Part shown: positions 33,032 to 40,924 of the stretch, piece after piece
Numbering within the stretch: position 1 is the first letter of the stretch
Layout: every line of letters begins with the position of its first letter
NCBI GenBank assembly: GCA_022072125.1
Contig: JAJVIH010000070.1
Location: 1-41,780, forward strand
Direction: 5' to 3'
DNA from: Myxococcota bacterium
Lineage (GTDB): Bacteria > Myxococcota > JAJVIH01
Length of the DNA: 41,780 nucleotides
Program-made: the position numbers and the translations under genes
Notes under the pieces: model-generated
The model's database searches: none
What the model saw: only the letters and a program-made list of their open reading frames with translations
What the model was told of the DNA's origin: nothing

Positions 33032-33592
33032 TTATTTCACACGCTCCACGTACTCCCAGGAACGGGTATCAATCTTGAGCACGTCGCCTTCGTTGACGAA
33101 GAGCGGCACGTTGATCTTGGCGCCCGTCTCCAGCGTCGCGGGCTTGGAGGCGTTGGTGGCCGTATCGCCCTTGAACCCCGGATCGGTCTGAACCACCTTG
33201 AGGATCACAAAGACCGGCAACTCCACCGCGATCGGCTTGCCGTTGTAAATAAGCACCTGAACCAGGATGTTCTCCTGCATGAAGTCCGCCGCTTCGCCCA
33301 GCACCTCGCGGGGGACGAAAATCTGCTCGTAATTCTCGTTGTCCATGAAATAGTAGTTGCCATCCTGGACATACAGGTACTGCATTTCGCGGTTGGCCAG
33401 GTCGGGCTTGCCGACCTTTTCGCCGGATTTGAAGGTCATTTCCAGCGTATTGCCGGTCAGCAGGTTCTTGATGCGCGTGCGGGTGAAGGCGTTGCCCTTT
33501 CCAGGCTTGACGTGCTGAAATTCCACGATGTCGTAAGGTTGGCCATTGATTTCGATCTTCAGGCCCTTGCGGAAATCACTGGTCTCGTACAT
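33032..33592 (-). CDS. efp: Elongation factor P
   Basis: The 186-residue translation factor rescues ribosomes stalled at polyproline. KOW-like N-domain, then [20 protein letters not shown] and the [21 protein letters not shown] segment typical of the family. The tip loop is VKPGKGNAF with Lys32 as the potential modification site, consistent with beta-lysylation by EpmA/EpmB, although those genes are not here. Starts at ATG 33592 with GAGAGGAG upstream, overlapping aroQ by 17 nt. The many polyproline stretches encoded in this window (pilP, pilD, several lipoproteins) make EF-P relevant to expressing them. Confidence 0.96.
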   Translation of the reverse strand: MYETSDFRKGLKIEINGQPYDIVEFQHVKPGKGNAFTRTRIKNLLTGNTLEMTFKSGEKVGKPDLANREMQYLYVQDGNYYFMDNENYEQIFVPREVLGEAADFMQENILVQVLIYNGKPIAVELPVFVILKVVQTDPGFKGDTATNASKPATLETGAKINVPLFVNEGDVLKIDTRSWEYVERVK

Positions 33593-34049
33593 GGGTGGCG
33601 CACTCCTCTCGCCGCGAAATCAGTTGCTGAAGGGCGCGCAGGGCCAGTTCATATCCCGGCGGCCCAAGGCCGGAGATTGTGCCCGACACGACGGCTGAAA
33701 TCAAGCTGGTGTGGCGGAACTCCTCACGGGCGTGGATATTGGACAGATGAACCTCGATGCCCGGCAACCCGCACGCGGCAAGCGCATCGCGCAGGGCCAC
33801 GCTGGTATGGCCCAGGCCGCCGGGGTTGATGATCAGACCATCCGCGGTCTCCATGGCTTCGTGGATCTGATCAATCAGCGCGCCTTCGTGATTGGACTGG
33901 AAAAACCGGACCTCGACCCCCAGTTCTTTCGCCAGCGCGGTGAGATTGGCGTGGATTTCATCGAGGGATAGCCTGCCGTAAACCCGCGGCTCCCGGCGCC
34001 CCAGCAGGTTGAGGTTGGGCCCCTGAAGCACCAGCACCCGGGCTGTCAT
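33576..34049 (-). CDS. aroQ: Type II 3-dehydroquinate dehydratase
   Basis: The 157-residue enzyme shows [52 protein letters not shown] and [17 protein letters not shown] with the active-site Tyr24 and His residues in their expected positions. It converts 3-dehydroquinate to 3-dehydroshikimate, third step of the shikimate pathway. It follows the roadblock gene by five bases and overlaps efp. Confidence 0.95.
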   Translation of the reverse strand: MTARVLVLQGPNLNLLGRREPRVYGRLSLDEIHANLTALAKELGVEVRFFQSNHEGALIDQIHEAMETADGLIINPGGLGHTSVALRDALAACGLPGIEVHLSNIHAREEFRHTSLISAVVSGTISGLGPPGYELALRALQQLISRREECATHVRDQ

Positions 34050-34054
34050 CCGGA

Positions 34055-34411
34055 TTACAGATCCGCCGCGATGCGCGGCGCGGCGGCGCGCATGAGATAA
34101 CGCGCCTTGCCGGAGACTCCGCCCTTGCGCACCGCCGCCGCGAGAAAATATTCGGCGTTGATGGGCATGATGATGGTGGTTCGCGCCTGGCTGGCGAAGA
34201 CCATTTCCGTCAACGGCAGGTTCTCCGAACGCTCGATGGCGCTGCCCACTTCACGGACCGATGAGGTCAGTTCGATCAAATGGGTTTGAATATCAAATTC
34301 CCCGGACCGGCTGACGCTGTCCAGAAGAATGCCATCCGCCGCCATGATGGCGGCGGCCTCCATGGAATCCATGGAGGCCGCCAACTGTTCAAGAACTTCG
34401 TGGAAACCCAT
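34055..34411 (-). CDS. Roadblock/LC7-domain protein
   Basis: The ~118-residue product, with a start at ATG 34411 two bases after the lipoprotein gene's stop, has the roadblock fold: [33 protein letters not shown], a central helix [17 protein letters not shown] and the strand pair [29 protein letters not shown]. Roadblock proteins form homodimers that bind small Ras-like GTPases; the myxobacterial MglB is the GTPase-activating protein for MglA. The upstream open frame to 34525 is out of character and is not used. No GTPase gene is adjacent. Confidence 0.85.
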   Translation of the reverse strand: MGFHEVLEQLAASMDSMEAAAIMAADGILLDSVSRSGEFDIQTHLIELTSSVREVGSAIERSENLPLTEMVFASQARTTIIMPINAEYFLAAAVRKGGVSGKARYLMRAAAPRIAADL

Positions 34412-34413
34412 GA

Positions 34414-35232
34414 TTACTGAAGGGCGCGGCAAGTGCCGTCTTCGTTGGCGCCGCGGGGGCAGGTGCAATACACCGGCAGAGCGCCGTTGTCTCCCAGATC
34501 CTGACCCGCCAGCAACCCGTTGCACGGGTAAGCGATGAACGTTTGCGGATCAACGGAGAACCTGGAGCCCGCGGGGCAATTTTCCACCAGCCCGCCGGGC
34601 AGCCTGTTGATGCATCCGTTGCAGAGATCAATCGGGTATTCGATAAGCCCGGTCTCCATGCTGGTGCCGCCGACCGTTTCGCCGACTCCGCGCATGCGCA
34701 ACACGATTTCAGCGCGGGCGTCTGGATCCTGCATGAAGGGGTCATCACGGAAGGCCAAGATGACATCCCTGGGAATGAACTCGAACCCGAAAGTCACCGC
34801 CTGGGGAGCGATGGCGCCGACGAAGGGTATCGAGCCCACCGCCCGCACCTGGTAAGGCGCCACCGTGGTGGAGAGCGGCGAGCCTTCGGGCAACACCACT
34901 TCCACTTCGAACCGCTTCATCTTCACGTGACCGGACAGCGGATAGAAGGTACGGGTGTTGTTGGACTGCTGCTGGCGGAAACGGAAGGATGGATCATCCA
35001 TCGCGTTCACGACCATGGCGGCGCCGATGTAGTTGAAGTTGGGTCCGGAGACATCCACCAGCCCGCCCGTCTGGAGCCGGAGGGTGCCAAGGAATGGCTG
35101 AACCGGAAAGTTGCAGCCGGGGGTCAGCGGCACCATGCCCGCAATAAAGAAGCTCTGGTTGGCGTCGGTGCAACCAGACATTCCCAGCGCCGCCGCAATC
35201 AGGAGTGAACCGAGAGTCAGATTTCGTTTCAT
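34414..35232 (-). CDS. Cys-containing lipoprotein of unknown function
   Basis: The 272-residue product starts at ATG 35232 with GGAGG eight bases upstream. Lipobox MSGC with Cys21. The mature part is beta-rich (LGTLRLQTGGLVDVSGPNF, VEVVLPEGSPLSTTVAPYQV, AVTFGFEFIPRDVILAFRDD). The C-terminal third has several cysteines (LCNGC, ENCPAG, PCNGLL, YCTCPRG, TCRAL) that likely form disulfides. Family not recognised. It sits between aroB and the roadblock gene in the pil-aro operon. Confidence 0.8.
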   Translation of the reverse strand: MKRNLTLGSLLIAAALGMSGCTDANQSFFIAGMVPLTPGCNFPVQPFLGTLRLQTGGLVDVSGPNFNYIGAAMVVNAMDDPSFRFRQQQSNNTRTFYPLSGHVKMKRFEVEVVLPEGSPLSTTVAPYQVRAVGSIPFVGAIAPQAVTFGFEFIPRDVILAFRDDPFMQDPDARAEIVLRMRGVGETVGGTSMETGLIEYPIDLCNGCINRLPGGLVENCPAGSRFSVDPQTFIAYPCNGLLAGQDLGDNGALPVYCTCPRGANEDGTCRALQ

Positions 35233-35259
35233 TGGAATCCTCCAACACCTGACCTGTAC

Positions 35260-36345
35260 TCAACAGGTCGCATCAAGAATATCTTTGATATTAACCCGGC
35301 GCAAAAAAATCGCGCCTGCTTTTTTGAATCCCACCAGCGGAATGGCCTCCCGCAGCTTCTTCTTGTCCCCCGCCAGCCATGGGGCCGCCCGGTTTCGCCA
35401 CTCCATGGCGGATTTCACCGGCAGGCCGAATTCCTGCAGCAACGCCCCGGCGGCTTCCGCAAGGGATGCGTCGGCCATCCCCAGGTTTGACGCGGCCTTC
35501 AGTTCGAGAACCATCCCCATGGCGACCGCCTCGCCGTGGGTCAAGCGGCGGAAACCACCCGCCGCCTCGATTGCATGGCCCCACGTGTGCCCAAAGTTCA
35601 GGATGGCCCGCTTTCCGTGCTCCAGCGTGTCCATCCGCAGCACGCCCGCCTTGAGTTCCAGGCAGCGGCGAATCACCGGCAGCATCAGCCGTTCATCGCC
35701 CTCCCGGACTCCAACCGCGTTCCAGCGGATGAATTTGAACAACTGCCGGTCAAACACCACCGCGTATTTAACGACCTCGGCGAGACCGGAACGGTAATGC
35801 CGCGGCGGCAGGGTTTTCAGCAGATCCGCGGCCACCGCGGCCCCATACGGCTGATGGAATGTCCCGGCCAGATTTTTCCCGCCCGGCAGATTCACCCCCG
35901 TCTTTCCGCCAATGCACGCATCCACCATGGCGATCAGGGACGTGGGAACCTGCACCACCGGAATCCCGCGCATGTATACAGAGGCGGCGAATCCGGCGAC
36001 ATCGCCCGTGACTCCTCCACCGACCGCGACCACGCATCCGCCCCTGTCCAGACCGCCTTCGTGCATCCCGGAACACAACCCTTCAATCGTTGACATTTTT
36101 TTCGTTTTTTCACCTGGAGGAATAACGGAACACCCCGTTTGCCACCCAAGGCCGCGAAGGCCGCGCATCAACCGGTCGGCCACGGACTGGACGTTGCGAT
36201 CGGCGATGATCCAGGCGAATCCGGGCTTGCGGGGCATGACAGCCGGAACCAGGCTCTCAATCCGCCGCCCAAACACGACAGGCGTTTTTTCACCCGTGCT
36301 GGTCTGAACAACCAGCCGTGGCGTCCGCGCCAAACTGAATGGCAT
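35260..36345 (-). CDS. aroB: 3-dehydroquinate synthase
   Basis: The 361-residue enzyme, normal for the family, starts at ATG 36345 with GGAGGAAAA upstream; the frame is open further up but that would lengthen it without homology. It has the NAD-binding GGGVTGDVAGFAASVYMRGI, DACIGGKTGVNLPGGKN, the zinc-site NFGHTWGHAIE, and HGEAVAMGM. It cyclises DAHP to 3-dehydroquinate, step two of the shikimate pathway. It overlaps the end of aroK by 56 nt. Confidence 0.95.
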   Translation of the reverse strand: MPFSLARTPRLVVQTSTGEKTPVVFGRRIESLVPAVMPRKPGFAWIIADRNVQSVADRLMRGLRGLGWQTGCSVIPPGEKTKKMSTIEGLCSGMHEGGLDRGGCVVAVGGGVTGDVAGFAASVYMRGIPVVQVPTSLIAMVDACIGGKTGVNLPGGKNLAGTFHQPYGAAVAADLLKTLPPRHYRSGLAEVVKYAVVFDRQLFKFIRWNAVGVREGDERLMLPVIRRCLELKAGVLRMDTLEHGKRAILNFGHTWGHAIEAAGGFRRLTHGEAVAMGMVLELKAASNLGMADASLAEAAGALLQEFGLPVKSAMEWRNRAAPWLAGDKKKLREAIPLVGFKKAGAIFLRRVNIKDILDATC

Positions 36346-36853
36346 AGCCGTTTTCCTCCATCCAGCACAGAATGGCCGCCGCCGTTTGCTCCGGCGAGCC
36401 GTCCGCGTTGGGAACAATCCAATCCGCATCCCTGTATGCCGCTTCCCGATGATGAAGCAAACCGGCGAATTCTGGCAAGCCGCCGCCGGCCAGCGGACGA
36501 TTCCCCGGCAGCGAGGCGCGTTTCCACAGAACCTCCACGGGCGCCGTCAGCACGATCACCGGCCCATGAGAGCGCGCGCGCGCGCGCAACGCGGAATCCA
36601 GCAGGGCGCCGCCGCCAAGGGAAACGACAGATGGCTGGTCCATCAGGGAAACGGCGGCTTCCCTCTCAAGCCGGCGAAATTCCATTTCTCCCATGCGGGC
36701 GAAAATTTCTGGAATGGACATGCCGGCCAACCGCTCCACCATGGCGTCCGTATCGTGATGGGGAACCGCAAGGCGCCGGGCGAGAATACGGGCCACCGTG
36801 GTTTTTCCCGCGCCCATGAATCCCCACAGAAAGACCGGACAACGGAGAATCAT
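36290..36853 (-). CDS. aroK: Shikimate kinase
   Basis: The 187-residue kinase has Walker A GFMGAGKTT (11-19), Asp34/Asp36 in HHDTDAMVE, the shikimate-binding FRRLEREA and the SLGGGALLD motif, and GNRPL in the lid. It phosphorylates shikimate. It overlaps aroC by four bases (ATGA) and aroB by 56. Notable is the dinucleotide run (GC)8 at 36572-36587, encoding RARAR. Confidence 0.93.
   Translation of the reverse strand: MILRCPVFLWGFMGAGKTTVARILARRLAVPHHDTDAMVERLAGMSIPEIFARMGEMEFRRLEREAAVSLMDQPSVVSLGGGALLDSALRARARSHGPVIVLTAPVEVLWKRASLPGNRPLAGGGLPEFAGLLHHREAAYRDADWIVPNADGSPEQTAAAILCWMEENGYAIQFGADATAGCSDQHG
36572..36587. repeat. (GC)8 dinucleotide run in aroK
   Basis: Sixteen bases of alternating G and C inside the aroK reading frame. 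Slippage by one unit would shift the frame of aroK, and the run could adopt Z-DNA. Confidence 0.85.
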
Positions 36854-38025
36854 CGCGTCACCAGGTAACGGCGGTATTCATCCACGCGCGAGGCAAGCTG
36901 GGAAATCGTATCCCCGCCAAACCGCTCCACCAGGGTTTCGGCGACAACCCAGCATACCGCCGCCTCCGCGATCACCGACGCGGCGGGAACCACGCAGACA
37001 TCCGCGCGCTCGACATGAGCGGGCTCCGGCTGATGGGTATGGATATTCACGCTTGGCAGGGGATTCATCAGCGTTGGAATGGGTTTGACCCAACCCCGGA
37101 CAATCAGGTCTTCGCCGTTGCTCAGGCCGCCTTCGACGCCGCCTGCATGGTTGCTGGACCGGATGAAATGCCCGGCCCCGGTCACCTGCGCCGGATCATA
37201 CCCAATGGGGTCATGCGTCCGGGAGCCCGGGGATGAGGCGGATTCCACGCCATCGCCGATTTCAACCGCCTTGAAGGCCTGAATACTCATCACCGCCTGG
37301 GCGGTGCGGCCATCCAGACGGCTGGTCCAGTGGCCATTGGAGCCCATTCCGGCGGGTAAGCCGCGCACCCGCACCTCGACAACCCCTCCCAGCGAATCAC
37401 CAGCTTCCTTCGCATGGTCAATGGCCGCGATCATGCGCGCTTCCGGCTCCGGAGCGGCGCAGCGCACCGGGCTCGCGTTGATTTGATCCCGCATCACGAA
37501 CGGATCCGCCTGCGGTCCGGAGCTTTCCCGGCCAATCCGCAGCACATGGGACACGCTCTGGATGGCGCAGGCGTCCATCAGCGCCTGGGCGAGACAGCCA
37601 ATCGCCACCCGCATGGCGGTCAGACGCGCGCTGGCGTGCTCTAGGGCGTTCCGGATGTCGTTGTGATCCCATTTCAGCGCGCCCGCAAGGTCCACATGTC
37701 CGGGCCGCGGACGAGTGACTAGATTAGGAGACCCCCCCTCGACCGGCCAGGGCGCCATTTCCTCCCGCCAGCGTACATGGTCCTGGTTGGCGATCCACAA
37801 GGCGATGGGCGAACCCATCGTCACCCCATGCCGGAGACCCGCGGTAAACTCCACTTCGTCCTGTTCAATCTGCTGGCGGCGGCTGCGGCCATGACCGGCT
37901 TGGCGCGCCTTCATGACGCGGCGGATCCGCTCCTGATCCAACCGCACCCCGGCGGGGTATCCAACAACAATGCCGGTGAGCCCCTTTCCATGGGACTCAC
38001 CGGCAAGAAGGAATTGCAGCGGCAC
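36850..38025 (-). CDS. aroC: Chorismate synthase
   Basis: The 391-residue FMN-dependent enzyme has the three signatures GESHGKGLTGIVVGYPAG (near the N-terminus), TRPRPGHVDLAGALKWDHNDIRNALEHASARLTAMR, and the C-terminal ADVCVVPAASVIAEA. SNHAGGVEGGLSNGEDL is also typical. It makes chorismate from EPSP. It follows pilQ by three bases, and aroK by a four-base overlap, confirming co-transcription. Confidence 0.96.
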   Translation of the reverse strand: MPLQFLLAGESHGKGLTGIVVGYPAGVRLDQERIRRVMKARQAGHGRSRRQQIEQDEVEFTAGLRHGVTMGSPIALWIANQDHVRWREEMAPWPVEGGSPNLVTRPRPGHVDLAGALKWDHNDIRNALEHASARLTAMRVAIGCLAQALMDACAIQSVSHVLRIGRESSGPQADPFVMRDQINASPVRCAAPEPEARMIAAIDHAKEAGDSLGGVVEVRVRGLPAGMGSNGHWTSRLDGRTAQAVMSIQAFKAVEIGDGVESASSPGSRTHDPIGYDPAQVTGAGHFIRSSNHAGGVEGGLSNGEDLIVRGWVKPIPTLMNPLPSVNIHTHQPEPAHVERADVCVVPAASVIAEAAVCWVVAETLVERFGGDTISQLASRVDEYRRYLVTR

Positions 38026-38028
38026 GGG

Positions 38029-40872
38029 TTATCTGGCGGACGAACTGGAACTGGTTCCGCCCGTGGTGGTCGCCAGGGTGATGTCGCTGGAGGAAACGAT
38101 GCGCGGGGTGATGAAGATCAGCAGTTCGCTGCGTTCATCCGTGTTCTGGGAGTTCTGGAAGAGCCATCCCAGCACCGGAATTTTCGACAGGAACGGCACG
38201 CCGGCGCGGGAACTGGCGGACCGGCGCACGAAGATGCCGCCGATGACCGCGCTTTCGCCATCCTTGATCAGCATCTGGGTCTGGGCGTTCTGGCGGACAA
38301 TCGTCGGGTCGCCCGAGGCGCCGCGGCGGGAGAAATCCGGCTCCGCCTTGGTCACCACCAGTTTGAGCAGGATGCTGCGATCCGCCGTCACGTGCGGGGT
38401 GACGGTCAGCGACAGGTCGGCGTTGACGAAGCGGGTGTTCACGCCGGCCGCCGACACCACTGAGATGGGAATCGCCACGCCCTGGTTGATCTTGGCTTCC
38501 TTGTTGTCCATCGTGGTGATGCGGGGCGAGGACACGATCCGCACCTCGCCGCTGGCTTCCGCCGCGGACAGGCGCAGGTTCAACTGCTCGTTGCCCGAGG
38601 CGCTGCCGAAGATGAAGCCCAGCGCACCGCCTGATCCGGCGCCGACTGGCGCGGGCAGGTTGACCACGAAGTCGCCCGGGCTCGCGGTGCCGCTGTTGGG
38701 GTTCAGGGTCTGGGGGTCGTCCGCGCCGCCGAAGATGCCGACGGTGTTCGGGAACACCAGACCGGTGGAGTTGCCGGTACGCGGAGACATATGAACGCCG
38801 CCGCCCCACTGGATACCCAGCGACCGCGACTGGTTGGTGTTGGCTTCCACGATCCGCGACTCGATCAAAATCTGCGGGGTCTCCAGGTCCAGCTTGCGGA
38901 CCAGCTTTTCCGCCTTGATCAGGTTTTCCTTGAGGTCCTGGATAATCAGGACGTTGGTGCGCGGATCCACCGTGATGGTGCCCACCTGCGACTTCACCTG
39001 GGAGAGCAGCGGAGAGATTTCAGCCGCCAGCGCGTAGTTCACCGGGATCAGGTGAATCGAAAGCGGCTGCTTCAGCTTGGAGGTCAGCTCCTTCTGCTGC
39101 TTCAGTTCTTCTTCCTTGTTGAGCACGTCCAGCGGAGCGATGCGGATCAGGTTCGCTTCCGGGCGCTCCTGAATGCCATAGCCCTTGGCCGCCAGAATCT
39201 GTTTAAGGGCGATATTCCAGGGCACGTCGCGCAGCTTCACCGACACCACGCCGCGCACGTCATCGGCCGCGATGATATTGATGCCCACGCGGTCGGCGAT
39301 CAGGTTCAGGAAGGAGCGGATGTCCATATTCTTGGTGTCAATGGTGATCTTCTCTTCGGGTTTGCCCGCCTGGGCGACCGCCGAAGAGTGGGACACGCTC
39401 TCCACCGTGGTGGAATAGGCGGCAGTGCGTCCAGGCTCGCCTTTGCTGACCGAGGCCATCGGCGGCAATTCAGAGGCGCCGCGCTCTTCTTCCATCTCGA
39501 AGCGGACGCCCTTGTCGAAAGGAACCACCTGCGGAGTCACCTTGCCGTTCAGGGTGGCGGCGATGCGCACGGCGCCCGTGCCGGCGTAGGTGTAACTGGT
39601 CACCATCTGGACCGGGCCGCCAAACGCGCTGGTGTCCAGGGCCTGCTCCAGGCGGCCAGGCAGGGAGACGCCGGTCAGTTCCAGCACGAATTTCCGGTTG
39701 CCCTGCAGCACCCGGTATTCCGGCTTGCCGCCCGTCTCGATGATCACCGAGGATTTTCCATCCTTGCGCTGGAAGCGAATATTATCCACCTGCGCCATTT
39801 TGGCCGGAGCTTCGGCCGGGGCCGGTTTCGTCTCCACTGGTTTGGCGGCGGCTGGCGCGGTTTCGGCCTTGGATGCAGCCGGTTCCGCCCTGGGGGCCGC
39901 GGCGACCGCCGGGGGTTCCGGTTTCGCGGCCGGGGCGCGGGTCAGCACCACCGAGGTCTCACCTGGCTTGCCCGGTTTCGGCTCCGCCTTCAACGGCGTG
40001 TTGTCGGCCAAATCGAGCACCACGCGCACCTTGCTTTCATGGGCGCCAAAGCGGACCTGCTTGATCCAGCCGTTGTTGATCGGCATCTCCTTGAGGCCCT
40101 TGCCCTTGCGGGAATTGGGAACATCAATCACCAGGCGGGACGGATTCTCCACCTGCTGGGTCTCCGGGGCGGCCAGTTCTCCGGCTCCGTGGATGGTCAC
40201 CAGGCAGGAAGCGGGTTTGGTCTCCACCGTCACGCCTTCGACCACGGAAGGTTTCGCGGGGGCCGCGGGCGCGGAGGAAACCTTGGATGGAATCGAGGGC
40301 GGAGCAGTCTCTTTCTCCTCCCTGACGGCGGGAGCGGGAGCAGGGGCTTCCTTCTTCGCCACCGCGGCAGGAGGCGCGGCAAGGGAAGAACGGGTGGCGG
40401 GTGCGCTGCTGTTGTTGCTGACCAGTTCGCGCGCGGCCTTCAGGCGATCATCCACGCTGCTGAAGCCGGTGCTGAAAATCACGGAGAGAGTCTTGCCGTT
40501 GGCCTTCAGGCGGTAGGAAGCGCCGTTTTCCACCACAAAAATCAGGCGCATGATGTTCTTGTCGCCGTCGCGGTAGCGGATTGCGGTCATGTCCTTGACG
40601 ATGCCCGCGGGAAACGCCTGCGGCGCCTCAATTCCTGAAGCGAAGGCTCCATTGAGGTCCACGACGATGCGATCCGGATTGCTGAGCTTGAACACGGTGT
40701 ATACCGGCTCGGCGGATCCGTCCACCTGCACTATGGTTTCCGCGTCGTCACGGGATACCCTGACGGCGCCGGCGCCCGGGGCGTCCGCCGCGGCGCAGTA
40801 CGCCTGCTGCGGGACGGCGAGGGCCATCGCCATCATGAACTGGATGATCCTGCTGGGTTTGGTGCGCATCAT
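38029..40872 (-). CDS. pilQ: Type IV pilus secretin PilQ
   Basis: A protein of 947 residues (ATG ATG at 40872/40869, with GGAGAGAAGG upstream; the open frame continues to 41118 but that part overlaps pilP). Signal peptide to about residue 27. Three AMIN peptidoglycan-binding domains (about 40-135, 233-330, 405-510) are separated by Pro/Ala-rich linkers. STN (about 560-625), the N1/secretin N-domain (about 640-720) and the outer-membrane secretin beta-barrel domain (about 730-930) follow. It forms the outer-membrane pore through which the pilus passes. Longer than the common ~700 residues because of the extra AMIN domain and linkers. First of the aro genes follows after three bases. Confidence 0.94.
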   Translation of the reverse strand: MMRTKPSRIIQFMMAMALAVPQQAYCAAADAPGAGAVRVSRDDAETIVQVDGSAEPVYTVFKLSNPDRIVVDLNGAFASGIEAPQAFPAGIVKDMTAIRYRDGDKNIMRLIFVVENGASYRLKANGKTLSVIFSTGFSSVDDRLKAARELVSNNSSAPATRSSLAAPPAAVAKKEAPAPAPAVREEKETAPPSIPSKVSSAPAAPAKPSVVEGVTVETKPASCLVTIHGAGELAAPETQQVENPSRLVIDVPNSRKGKGLKEMPINNGWIKQVRFGAHESKVRVVLDLADNTPLKAEPKPGKPGETSVVLTRAPAAKPEPPAVAAAPRAEPAASKAETAPAAAKPVETKPAPAEAPAKMAQVDNIRFQRKDGKSSVIIETGGKPEYRVLQGNRKFVLELTGVSLPGRLEQALDTSAFGGPVQMVTSYTYAGTGAVRIAATLNGKVTPQVVPFDKGVRFEMEEERGASELPPMASVSKGEPGRTAAYSTTVESVSHSSAVAQAGKPEEKITIDTKNMDIRSFLNLIADRVGINIIAADDVRGVVSVKLRDVPWNIALKQILAAKGYGIQERPEANLIRIAPLDVLNKEEELKQQKELTSKLKQPLSIHLIPVNYALAAEISPLLSQVKSQVGTITVDPRTNVLIIQDLKENLIKAEKLVRKLDLETPQILIESRIVEANTNQSRSLGIQWGGGVHMSPRTGNSTGLVFPNTVGIFGGADDPQTLNPNSGTASPGDFVVNLPAPVGAGSGGALGFIFGSASGNEQLNLRLSAAEASGEVRIVSSPRITTMDNKEAKINQGVAIPISVVSAAGVNTRFVNADLSLTVTPHVTADRSILLKLVVTKAEPDFSRRGASGDPTIVRQNAQTQMLIKDGESAVIGGIFVRRSASSRAGVPFLSKIPVLGWLFQNSQNTDERSELLIFITPRIVSSSDITLATTTGGTSSSSSAR

Positions 40873-40924
40873 CGCCTTCTCTCCTGACTGAAACTGCTTC
40901 ACGCGACTTTCTTCTCCGCTCTGG

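Noticed and set aside
31580-33829. 749-codon open frame on the plus strand across the PHP gene end, DMT transporter and efp
   Set aside because: It spans three recognised genes in other frames and its product is low-complexity Arg/Gly/His-rich.
34411-34525. Upstream extension of the roadblock frame
   Set aside because: The added residues are Arg/Gly/Ser-rich and overlap the end of the lipoprotein gene; the ATG at 34411 fits the family start.
38791-40638. 615-codon open frame opposite to pilQ
   Set aside because: Its product is His/Arg/Gly-rich without domains, and the opposite frame codes for the recognised secretin. High GC leaves the antisense frame open.
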